Positions 13,801 through 25,800 of a DNA stretch of 64,000 bases are shown piece after piece. The stretch is from Pictodentalium vernedei (Eukaryota; Mollusca; Scaphopoda; Dentaliida; Dentaliidae), in NCBI GenBank assembly GCA_031216915.1, contig CM062289.1, forward strand, positions 448,284,910-448,348,909, in the 5' to 3' direction. Position 1 is the first letter of the stretch. The number at the start of each line of letters is the position of its first letter. The translations under genes and the position numbers were made by a program. Below the pieces are notes generated by a model that worked only from the letters and a program-made list of their open reading frames with translations, was not told the origin of the DNA and ran no database searches.

Positions 13801-16800
13801 ATTCCATTTTGCTCTATGTCCTTGGCCCTCCAGCCTTTTTACTATTCAGCTATGTCTGGGTCATTGGTACAGTATAAAAATGTTAAAAAATTTATAGTAA
13901 TTTATATATTTTTTATACTTACCAATGACCCAGACGGGGATGGCCCTCCCAGGAGTTGGGAACTCTTGCCTCCCCGCTGAGTACATAGCGCTTACCAGGC
14001 ACTGGTTATTAGAATGATAAATGGCGCCAATTTCGGAACGTCCTTGACACTGCGCATGCGCAGTAGGGGCGAAGTGTGGAGGGCCTCTCAGGACATGTTT
14101 TCTTTAGTTTTAGATGCAAATTTTGGGGATTGGGGGGCAAAATTTGTGTTTGGCCCTATATTTTAAGAGTTAGCACCAGCTATGTCTGGGTCATTGGTAA
14201 GTATAAAAAATATATAAATTACTATAAATTTTTTAACTTTCATGTTGTTTTTCACCTCTTTCACATTGATGAAATAATCTTTACAGTGCATAGTCATGAA
14301 CAAGCCAGAAAATAAGCAGACTGTCATCTTCAAAATGAGGTTCACAGAGGGTGAATTTAGTGATGCCACCCTGCACAGCAGGGTAGCATCACTAAATTTA
14401 CCCTCTGTGAACCTCATTCTGAATAAGGGTCTCAAAACTAAACAGAAAGAGGTACCCAGAGGATAAATTGGCCCACTGTATGGGATAGCATCATCAAATT
14501 CACCCTCTGGGAACCTCATTCTGCAAATGTCAGACTGCTTATTTTCAGGCCTGGTCGTGAAAAAAGAAAGAAAAAAAAAATTCTCCCCACATGCTACTAT
14601 TAACTCTCTGCACTCTGTTGTCAAAATGGCAAAGTTTTCAGCAGCAAATAATTTCCACACTGCAGTTTGATATTTCACAAAATATACCTTTTTTGACATA
14701 GCTCATTGAGCTCTGTCAAACAAGATATAATTGGTTAAATTCATAGTTAAACAAGAGAAAAACAGAGTGATTGGAGAAAATTATGTTGCACTACTAGAGT
14801 GATAGGTGTTAATATTATAATTCACATGACATCAAAAAATTCTTGAAAATTCAAACTTTTTTGTTGTTACCTCAATAACATGTCATATGCCTTCTTAGAT
14901 TGTGCTCAACGAGCATGTTTCAGGAAATGGCCCCAAATCATGGCAAAAACTGAAAAAATAATGAAAATTGAATGGCATTTTTTATGCATAGTAATGACCG
15001 GATATGGCTGTTATAAGAGTGTTAGAAATCTTTAGTCAAGGTTATGTGTCTGGTTTTTATATCGTTATCAGGAGCCGTTTTGGATGCAAAAACTGGAAGA
15101 ATAACTTCTGAATCGTGATTTTTGTACATAGTGCTAAGTGAATATGTTCTTTTATTAGGTGGACTGGTAAAGTCTTTTGTCAGGATACACATCAATTTTC
15201 AACTTATCTTTCATAATTTTTTTTAGCTCCTTCCTTATAAGTATACTATAAAGCTGGAAGAAGATGACAAAATAATAAATGAAGTGCCAGCATCCGATCT
15301 TGTGTAAGTACTGTCTTTTTTTATTAACCCTAAAATCACCATACAACCACAAACTCAAATCGGGAAAGGTTTCTTTGCGGTACTGACAAAAAATAGTTGA
15401 CACGACTCCCAAACACTGCAATATCAGCAGATTCTAGGGGAGGCTTATTTTAAAATTAGCGGTGACGTTTGGCAATGTCATCGCAAATGCTGTCTCGGAA
15501 CAAGCTTCATGGCAGCTTTTTTGATGTCGCAAATGGTAGTTACAAAATTTTGATTTGTTCCGAATACCATATCTCTTTCTAACAAAATCTCATCCAACCT
15601 AAAATAAAAGATTTTTATCCCCCGCCAAAACAAAGTTTGCGGGGTTATAAAAATGGTGTTCGTCCATCCATCTGTTCATTCGTCTGTTTGTGACAAATTT
15701 GTACCTTCATATCACAATCACTGGATGGTGGATGTAAATGATCTTTGCTATGTTGATAGACCACCATGGGGGGAAAGGATATTCACAAGTAACAGGTTTT
15801 GTCAATTTTTTTCTAGAGTAATGGGCCTTTCATTGAAGATTTTCAACACAAATTTATTTTTATAATCCTATCTGTCACATTTCAGGTGTGTTTGAAATTG
15901 TTTATTCAGCAATAATCCTAATCTTTTCACAGGGGTCTTATAAAAACATCTCAATCTTTAATGAGTTATGTAACTGAATAGCAATTGAAACCCAATTAAG
16001 AGCTTTTAATTTTTAATACTTTTAATTATGTTAGTATAACCACAATGGATTTTCCAATTCCAGAATAGGTAAACAGTTTTTGTCATGGTTTCAGTCTTCA
16101 AAGGGGCGGTCTCTCAAGACAGGTCCTTTATGGCATAAAAATACAAGTTGGTACCAGGTCACATGAGGGTCGAAAGGGGCTTGCCCCATAGCGTCCCTGC
16201 GTGCCTTCGGCGCCTAAAAACCATTCCGTTCGGTCACAGTGGTCTCAAGACAGATGGTCTCCCATAGCAGGTCCATTATGGAGTAAAACGAATCGGTGCC
16301 TGGCAGATGTGGTCTCTCAAGATAGGTGGTCTCTCAAGACAGTGGTCTCTCAAGACAGGTTTTACTGTAGTTCTTTCACACATTTTACAACTGAAGTAAC
16401 CCTCAGATAACCTAAATGAACGTTCATGGGTTTCTTCAGGGCTGCATTATTTTCAAGACATGCTCTTTTATATCGTGGTTATCTGTAGGGACTCCAATAA
16501 AATCCAGCAAAACTGATTCATACAAAAAAAAATGAATTGTTTCTGGATGATGTGAGAATGTTAAATTATCAGTATAAGATCAGTTGTTGTTTTCAGGAGG
16601 ACAGATAAACCCCCACCAAAAGATTGCTTGCGGTTATATATTAGGGCACATGCTGTGAGGGTTGGAGTAACAGCTACAGATCCATGGATAGTCGATGAAA
16701 ATCTTGTGAAGAAGTATTCCATTCCAAGTAAATTCAATGACTTTCTCATTTCACCAAGTAAGGTAGGTAACACATTACTCATGGAACTCGATTTGCAGGG

Positions 16801-19800
16801 GTTGAAAAGACTAGTATCGCAGTAACCTGATGACACTGAATGTTTCTTTGCATTACTGTAAACTGATGAATGGTATCACATTGCTGTATCACACATTTTT
16901 CAACAAAATTTATGTCTATCCCTGTGGCAGTTAAACGCGAAATTCTGAGATTCACCATTTTTGGGAATCTTGTTGGTGTCTCCAGGATGTTCTGATGGTG
17001 TATATATACAATATACCCATAGTAGCTTGGTGTACCAAATGTTAACCACAAGAGTGAAGTGATGTTAACCCTTTACCTAACATGAAAAGCAGACGACACT
17101 TGCAAAAAAAAATTCTTGAATAGGCCTAAAAAAATAAAAAATCTGTTTCTCAGGCCCTCCCGCATGGTCCTTTTGGCTGCCGCATGCTCTCTTTTTTTTT
17201 ACCAATTTAAACTTAAAAAAATAAAAATTAAATGGTTTATGTCTGATAATTTACCCAAGTTAAAAGTATTGATGAATTTGTCCCTTGAGTGCAAGAAGGC
17301 TTTGCAATGCTTTAGCATTACAAAGCCTTCTTGCACTCAAGGGATGAAATACACCACCACCCATGCTATTCTGCAGATTATGAGGCCTAAAACTTGAACC
17401 AAGAACATGAACTTTTGATGGCAAAGAAGAAATTACTGAAATAAAAAATAAAATAAAAAACTGCTCGCCCGCATGCAATTTCACAAATAATGGCCTGAGA
17501 AACAGAAGATCTACTTTGTGCAGCCATAACTAATTTTTTTCATTTTTTGTCTCAAAAACATAGGTTATGGCCTCTCGTTGGAACGAGCTCGACGAGCTCA
17601 TTCCAACGAGGGGTCATAACCTATGTTTTTGAGACAAAAAATGAAAATATTTTGAAAATTGATTGGCGAGTGTTGAGAATAGCGCTGGCCGGTTTTGGCC
17701 GTTACGTTGGGTAAAGGGTTAACTGTGAGCCATTGGCACGTGGTTAACATCACTTCACCACGAGTGGTGAACATTTGTTATATTTTATTTATACCATGAT
17801 CGTCCAATTAATAAGAGTTTAGGACTGTCACGATTTTTTAATTTAGGAATCGATTAATCGTCGCAAATAATCGATTAATCGTACCTAGATGACCCCACTC
17901 CTCTAACTCTCTTTGAAGTCGATAAAAATGAGGTTCAAGTCAGCTGACCTACCCCAAGTAAACAACGAAGACGATCAACTTTTAGGTACATTCAAAGCTT
18001 TGATGTTCTGAACTTTTGAACCGTCAGTGTAATAATCAAGACCGGTCGGCAGTTGCGATCTTCGCAACTGCCGACCGGTCTTGATTATTACACTGACGGT
18101 TCAAAGATTCAGAACATCAAAGCTTTGATGAATGTACCTGGAAGACAAATGCTTCCAACGGCTTCTTGGGGATAACATCGATGTTCTTAACTCAATACCT
18201 TTAGAAACAAAAGTTTTTTCATCAAATTTTCTTTTAATTATTAAACATCTAAAACGGGATACAATTTACCGATTATTCGACAACGAAAAATACTAATCGA
18301 TTTCGCTGTGACCGATCAACAATCGATTAATCGATTGATCGTGACAGCCCTATAAGAGTTTAAATGTTAAATCAATATTCACACAGGCGAAACTGTTTTT
18401 CTTCACATGAGAACCGGTGGGCAGTATTTTGGTATTTAATAAGATAAGCTTATTTAAAAACATAAAAAATAATTACCGGTTTCATTTCTCTCTTCACAAG
18501 GTGACGAGTAATAAATTTAGACAAATTTGCATTCAAAACAGGGTCACCAAAGGTTAGCTTGGATGTAGTTACACTGTAGGTGTAAATTTTAACTATTGAA
18601 ATCCCATTGCTGGCCTGTTCACCACGGTTAGTGTATAAAGCTAAAATTTGTCAAAGACTTTTTTATATATAGTAGAATAGGTAATCATGATATAAATGAT
18701 TGTTGAGCAATCTTAATGTAGTGACCATCCATAAGTACTTCAGAATCATAAACTTGGCTGTTGATTCGGTTAGTCCTTGGATGGATGACCACCTTAGCGA
18801 TTGGTTCGGATTCCCGCATTGTGTGCTTGGGCAAGACACTTAATCCTGATTGTCCACATGGGGGCACGATGATGCAGTGCCCTAAGGCGTACTGCATGTC
18901 GATGCTGATGGTGCGCATGTCTGCAGCCAATCTAACCCAGCCTGTGCTGCAGTGCAGAGTTACGATGTTGGGGAGCTGGAAGCTGCTCGTCATTGCTCCG
19001 TGGTTCTCTCCTGGTACTCTGGCTTCCTCCACCTGTAAAACTGTCACCGACACGATGTGACCCTGGCTGTTAATGTGTTGTTAAACCTTAATAAATAAAT
19101 AAAAAAAATAAATGGTTGTTGATTGGTCAACATACATGTATATGATCTGATTTAGAATGGGTTTCGAAAAACATTTTCATGCTCTACAATGAGGTTTGTT
19201 TTTCTTTAGTAACACATACTAGTTTGTGTCCCCACCAGGGGTAACTGCATTGGTCCTTGGGCAAGACAATTAATCTTGATGACACAGAGGTGCTGTTTAC
19301 TTAGGCGTACTGCACATAGATGATGCACTTGTCGTCAGCCAATGCTAAGCCTGCTTATGTGGAGTTAGCATGTTGGGGAGTCTGACAGTTGCTCATCACT
19401 GCTTGTTGGTTCCCTTCGGATACTCTAAATTTCTCCACCCGTAAAACATGAGGTGACCTTGGATGTCAAAAGTGTCATTAAACCCTGGTAAATAAATGAA
19501 TAATAAATAATTATTAGTTTGTGTTCTGGGATTTCAATATCATACCAATGCAGTAGACACCTGAAAATATTCAAATTTTCTACCCCTTCGAGACCAGACC
19601 TCTTTTGTTCTGTACATAACGTAGAAATTGAACCTTTGGTGACCAATGGTTTTTCCCTGATTTGTCAAGTGGAATTATTAGTACTGAAATGTTTAACCGG
19701 ATAATCGGTTTGAAAGCAGTTAGCTACCTAACCGATTAGAAAAAAATGCCAATCGGTTATCCAAAATATCGGTAGTGATCATCATTCCACGTTAAAACGT

Positions 19801-22800
19801 AATAAATCTGCCGCTTCTCCTTGTGATAGGTTACACATCGAGGCTGCTTTGTATACATTGAGAAATAATCGAATTTGGCGTTCAAGACTTTGTTAATGAT
19901 CGACAGTTTCCGTGAGTAATGAGTAATCACAGAAACTATTTCATAGTGTGCATTCAAAAGAATGTTGCCGAGTACTCGACAACGTTGGTTTCTATACTCA
20001 CTACAGAATAGTTTGAGAATACTGCTTTCCGATTCCTATAATTTTGATTCCATATTCGGTGAAATAATGGCCACGGATAATCGGATATTATCTGGTTATA
20101 GCTCTCGGTTAGTCAGTTATGAAAATGAGCCAACCGTTTCAGCCCTAGGAATTATATTGTTGGTGTGATTAACTTGTAGGGTACTAAATTATTTCTGTTC
20201 ATCAAAATTGGTTCACATGTTTTTTCCTTGTTACAATTTATGGGAGAGTGCCCATAGGCACTCTCCCATAAATTGTAACAAAGCAAATTAATACAGACTG
20301 GGAGGGTGTTGGCTCAGTGGTAGACTGTTGGACTTCTATGCTAGAGGTCCCGAGTTCGATCCCCATCCAGGATGACCCACGTTGTGTCCTTGGGCAAGAC
20401 ACTTTGTCCCGGTTGCTTACGTGGGGGCACGATGATGCCATGTACTAAGGCGGATTGCACATCGATGGTGCACGTGTCTTCAACCGCTGTAACCCTGCTT
20501 GAGCAGAGCTTGAACAGAGAATGTTGAGGAGCTGACATTTGCTTGTCGATGACCGGTGGTTCTCTCCCGGTACTCCAGCTTCCACCACCCGTAAAACTGT
20601 CATGGTCTAGATTAGCTACTGTGCATAAGTATGTGACCTTAAACACCAATAAATAAACAAATAATAATATAGACTGAATAAGTTCAATTCTGAGATAATG
20701 TGAGGTACACCAGGGATTCTTCTGCCCTCTTTGGGAAAGGGTCCAGGGCCCATGCAATTTGGAAAATCCATACCATGAAGGCTCCAATTGGGAATTTAGT
20801 TGGAAGAAAAAACACAAATAAGAAATGTTACCTTCATATCGAACTGAGAACATTAATACAGAAGCTACTACATGTATAGTACATGTAGTGAGTTATATAA
20901 AATATAATTGGCTGAAATAATTATCAGTCTGCAATCTATCAACTAAACTGATTTTGTACTATTAATTAATGAAAATATTTATGCATATTGCTACCCTTTA
21001 ACAGTCAACATTCTGTGGCTTTGTAGTTGTATCTAGGCAAGTCTTGGCTGCCTATATAGGCAGCCAAGACTTGCCTAGAAACAACGGACAAGGTTCTTAG
21101 AATGTATCCTAACATGCAAATGTATCTAAAAACTGCTTGTTGAGGTGCCAGTTTCATTGCATTAACAAGTGATGAAAGCCAAAATTAGGCCTTCATGGGT
21201 TAACCCTTTGAGACTTTAATTATCCTGACGTTCAAAAGTTACTGGGAATTCAGTTTCTTCCAACGTTTTTCAAAATGCGACGTCAAACATCGGAAAGTAC
21301 AAATAATATATTTTTCACTTTTTTCACATGAGTGATTATCTGGTTGAGGGCTAGATTATTTTTTGCGGTCTGAATTTGGTATTCAAAACTTGCTTTATTA
21401 CAAATTATTGGAGAGTGCCCACAGGCACTCCTCAATCATTTGTAATAAAACATTTATATACACAAAATATTTTTTGTGTTTGAATATGAAATATAAGCAA
21501 GGAGACTGCTGGCTTTTGCTCTGGTATTCTCATTATTTGAAAGCCCTGATAGTGGCTTCTAGCACTCAACCAGTTAAGACGTTTTGACAGCAGGATTATA
21601 CTAGTATTTTAAGCTGCGATAACATTTGACTCAACGGTTATCACTATTCGGGAGAAAATAGGAATTTGAGGTTAAAACTTTAAAAATCGAAAAATAATAA
21701 CCAAACAAATGACCACAAAGTATCAACATGCTATTTGATTTCGTACGTAATAACACGTACAAAAGTATCAAAGGTTTAAAGAAGGATTAAATTTTATTTG
21801 AATGAGGCCTGAGATTGGGAAATGTTGGGTTTGAATTGGGAAAAATCATGCCAAAATGCAATTGAGAATGGGTCCCATATTCGACCCCTGTAGATCCCCA
21901 AAATGATCCCTGTACACCCTCAGAGTATGAAGCCTTTGAGCTGTCGTACCTGTACTTAAGAATAGAGCCCAGATCTGTGCTTTCAGCACCCTACCAGTTA
22001 ACAAAATGGTTATTGATTTATTTCCTTTTTTTGCCTCTGAGACTTTGAGCACTTAAATGGTACACAGGCCATCAATTAGTATAAAGCACAAAGTCTGCTT
22101 TCAATCAAACACGAAATTGAAAAGAGTGATAATTACTTGGCACTAAGTTTTTTAGCTGCGACTCGCAGCTCTTTTAGTGGCAATGTCGGTCTGTCTGTCG
22201 GTCGGTCGGTCGGTCGGTCTGTGACCAACGAGATTCAAAACTCAATAACTTTTGAAATACTTGATGGAATGACTTTATATTTGGCATGTAAGTGTATCTT
22301 ATTGATGTCTAGCCACTGTTCAATGCATGTGTTGTTCCAAATATTTTTCTTGGAGTTATGGCCCTTGATGAACTTAGAATTTTGTGAGATTGCACCACCC
22401 GTCGCAGCTATGGCATCGATGTCGCGATTTTTTTCTAAGTTTCCTCCCCTTCTAAAACCAAGACATACAAATGATCCTGGCTGTTGGAAGTTTTGTAAAG
22501 CCCTGTAGACTTTGTTGCTCATGTTTAAAAGCTCCTTTTGATTATTCACAGATGGCAGAGGCAGCTAGAAAGGCAGAAGAGGAAATTTGGAGAAGAAAGA
22601 AAAAATCTGCGTCCAAGTTATCAAGCGCTGTTAAAAGACTGAGACCAGATAAATCAAAAGACAATAAAAAACAACTTAAATTGACTGGTTCTCCGCTAAA
22701 AAAGAAAAATGTTCCGTCCAAACAAAAGTCACCAAAAAAGGCCAATGGTGTCATAGAACTGTGTAGTGAATCTGATTCTGATGATTCTGATGACTGTGTT

Positions 22801-25800
22801 CTTGCTAATTTAAAGGGCTCCAAATCTTGTGACTCTGATGATTCAGATGCACCTTTGTCCACAATCAAAGGTCTGTCAACACCGAAGAAGAGTTCAAGCA
22901 AATCAAACGCACTGAACAAGAATCTACCTTTAAAAAAGAAACAGGTAAGGCCTAAAAAAAATAAAAATCTGTTTCTCGGGCCCTCCGGCGTGGTCCAAAA
23001 TTTTTGCTGCCATATATTCTCTTTTTATAACCAACACAAATTTAAAAAAATAAAAATTAAATGGTTTATGTCTGATATTTTACTCCAGTTAATAAAATTG
23101 ATAAATTTGTCCCTTGAGTGCAACAAGGCTTTGCAATGCTAAAGCATTGCAAAGCCTTCTTGTCCTCACAGGACGAAATATACCACCACCCATGCCAGGG
23201 ACCAGCCGTGAGGGCGACTTGGGCGATTATGTCGCCCTTCTAAGCCCAAAGTCGCCTAGAAAAATGGTTGGGGCGATTACAAGTCGCCCTCTAAAAATTG
23301 GCCAAAATGAGGAAAGGCTGAACTGAGTGATGCGAGGTTTACATGAAAACGATTATTTTCAAAAACGAATGTGCTCGAGTGTGATAAATGGGCATTTTAA
23401 TTCGACAAATAAACGTCCATTTATTTGAAATCACACGACAATCAATTGTCCATTGTCGCTTTTGGCGGATTTTTTTTATTTCTATTTTGTTGCGTTTCAG
23501 TCGGAGCTTCAAGTGTCGAAACAAAAATAGGTGACTAACGCGACTCAACAAAATAACCCAGTTTGAAAGTAGGTTACGTCGCTTAGGATGCCGAAAAGGT
23601 ATACACAACGGACGTATTTTATAACACAGTATTTTCATTTCGTTTTGCTGACAACTATTAACTGTTGGGCTGTCTATTCCCAGAAAAACACAAATGGAAT
23701 TGAAACACATGAAAAAAGGCTTTAGTGATGACAAGAAAATCTTTGTACAGGACACAAGTGTGCATGTGGGCGATCTTGAAAAAGGGTCCTCCTAAACACC
23801 GGAATGACACGAAATGATGCGGAATGACACCGGAATGCCATAAAAATGATGCGGAATGACATTTTTTTTTACAAAATTCTCGACCCCAGAATGTATTTTG
23901 TTTATTAACTAACAAAGTACCTCCCAAGCAACCTTCTTACATCTGGTCCTGTTCACACTTTCAGACTCAGGAAATTATTAGCTTAGTAGACTTTGGTGAA
24001 AGGCAACCACAGGAGGGTGCTGGGGGATTGGCAGGAAGAAGAGGGGAGGGGGTCATGAAGGAGAGGGTAGCAGTGAGGGGATTTTCAGTCAATAATTACT
24101 TAGTGATTTTTTAACCTGGCACAGATGCATCATAGACAACTGGACCTGGATTATTTGGATGTTAATGGAGGACCACAAATTGAAAATATGAAGGGGCGGC
24201 AGGAGTGGTACATGAATATTCTTAATTTTCCTCACTTGCCTATGAAGTCTTCCTACATGACTCTGCAGTCTCCCTATTTTTTCTGGAGGGAGACTTGAAG
24301 TCTCTCTAAAATTCCCCTCTAGGCTGGTCTCTGACCCATGCTATTCTGTAGATTATGAGGCCTGAAACAAAACAAACCAAAAACATGAACTTTTTATGGC
24401 AAAGAAATAATTACAAAAATAAAAAACCCACATGCAGTTTTACAAAACATGGCCTGAGAAACAGAAGATCTACACTTTGTGGGGGCCTAAGGAATTTACA
24501 ATTTTGGCTTTAAGTCTGGCCCTGAGTTGCGCCAAGAGAATCCAGGTCATTATTTTTTTTGTAATATATTCTATTTTATTTTATTGTGTCGCCGCCTCAC
24601 GAAGTGGGGAGCGACATATAGGGATTACTTTTGTCGTCTTGCGTCGTCCGCGTCACACTTTTTCTTATCCGCCACTCCTCTTTAACCTATGAATGGATTT
24701 TGATGAAACTTTCAGTGATTCTTTATCACATAACAGCATTGTGCACCTCCTATTTTATTTTTTGATCCGCTGTATTTTTTCCAGAGTTATGCCCCGTCGT
24801 CTTGCGTCGTCCGCTTCACACTTTCTCTTATCCGCCACTCCTCTTTAACCTATGAATGGATTTTGATGAAACTTTCAGTGATTCTTTATCACATAATGGC
24901 ATTGTGCACCTCCTATTTTATTTTTTGATCCACTGTATTTTTTCCAGAGTTATGCCCCTTTTCCACTTAGAATTTTGTCTGAAACGCCAGGCGACACACG
25001 TCTTCCATGGAAGACTCACATCTAAGTTTAACTTCTTGGTACATATATTTTATTTGACTAGTTAGTATACTTTGAACTTGGGCTTACCTCTCTTGTATAT
25101 TATGCATTATTTTTTTTTAACCCCCTCTCATGTGGTGGGAGGTGAATATAGGAATGGGTTCCGTTCTTCAATCTGTTTGTCCTTCCATATATCCTTTCCC
25201 ATTTCTTATCACATATAAAAGAAAGCCTGTTCAAAATGCTCTTTTCACAAATATATTGATTTTTGGTTACAAAGTCCCCTTAGGTTTTCTGATGCCATGT
25301 TATCCTTCCATCTGTCTTTCATCAACATATGTTTGTCCTAACCATTATTTCCTTACTACTTGACACAACTTGATGAAACATACATTATCAGGAGGTGTGT
25401 CGCTCACCCATTTACATTCCATACCCCAAAGTCAAGGTCACAGTTATGCATCAGATGTCAATAATGCCATTTCTAAGTGACATTTTTGCCAGTCCATAAC
25501 ATCTCTGCAACATGACATTAATTGATGAAACTTCTTACACATATATATATTTTCTCTCTTTGTCTTATATTTATCTTGTATTTAGATCTCTCTAAAAGCA
25601 GTGACTCTGAGCAGAGCTGTCTTGGCCTTGTTTTTTTATGAGGAAATGGAATGCCAGTGACCTCAACCCATGACGATCTCGACCCAAAGTGACCTCGACC
25701 CGATTTGGTGACTTCGACCCACTTTTGGTGATCTCGACCCAGAGTGACTTCGACCCACTTTTAGTGATTTCGACCCACTATTTTTCTCGTTCAGAACTGC

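Larger units (their letters stand above)
7249..13876 (+). mobile_element. Decayed DIRS-like (tyrosine recombinase) retroelement
   Basis: The outer limits are short inverted repeats (tactgtaccaatgacccaga at 7249; complement ending at 13876). Region 8569-10905 holds two tandem copies of a gag-like stretch. At about 11430-12030, in shifting frames, RNase H signatures typical of DIRS elements appear: a PPQLPDPSVAVMTVAS-like strand, TVVAYLRNQGGT, SEWTLNKQVFNQICYLWERP and a region resembling the CPDP...VNAL tail. From 12320 YATKVEALPSWCRDHYV resembles the start of a DIRS tyrosine recombinase. Frameshifts and stops break every domain, and no reverse transcriptase core is visible between gag-like and RNase H parts. 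A Ngaro-type relative is possible. 7442-8568 shows nothing recognisable. Confidence 0.7.
146..15226 (+). other. BAZ1B intron, 15.1 kb, repeat-filled
   Basis: Contents in order: TA-flanked MITE (416-724); 334-bp tandem repeat (1125-2345); gtcgcc-type repeat (2399-2710); piggyBac-like MITE (2838-3060); long hairpin (3604-3706); TTAGCTCA-type element (4125-5455); SINE tail split by a MITE (about 5780-6095); DIRS-like element with flanking repeats (7237-14240); an inverted-repeat element (14291-14556). In 725-1124, 3061-3603, 3707-4124, 5456-5780, 6096-7236 (apart from a small inverted repeat at about 6421-6487) and 14557-15226 I recognise nothing. Confidence 0.8.
16763..22551 (+). other. BAZ1B intron, 5.8 kb
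   Basis: Contains a piggyBac-like MITE with a Harbinger-like MITE inside it (17069-17718), a hAT-like element (17820-18352), two SINE copies (18770-19110, 19222-19505), a second hAT-like element (19679-20147), a hairpin repeat (20233-20287), a full SINE (20301-20668), inverted repeats near 20998-21100 and 21403-21450, and a cagctc-type repeat (22150-22433). I recognise nothing in 16763-17064, 18361-18769, 20669-20997 and about 21580-22149, apart from a ctaccagttaa end near 22000. Confidence 0.75.

Noticed and set aside
14163-14699. 178-codon minus-strand frame
   Set aside because: Runs through two unrelated inverted-repeat elements; both halves are repeat sequence, so a real protein is very unlikely.
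20310-20370. tRNA gene from A and B boxes (also at 32086 and 40921)
   Set aside because: The boxes belong to SINE heads followed by a SINE body and an AT-rich tail; acceptor stems do not pair.
20341-20853. 170-codon minus-strand frame
   Set aside because: It covers the SINE at 20301-20668 in antisense and continues into unrelated sequence; the same antisense frame appears at other SINE copies.
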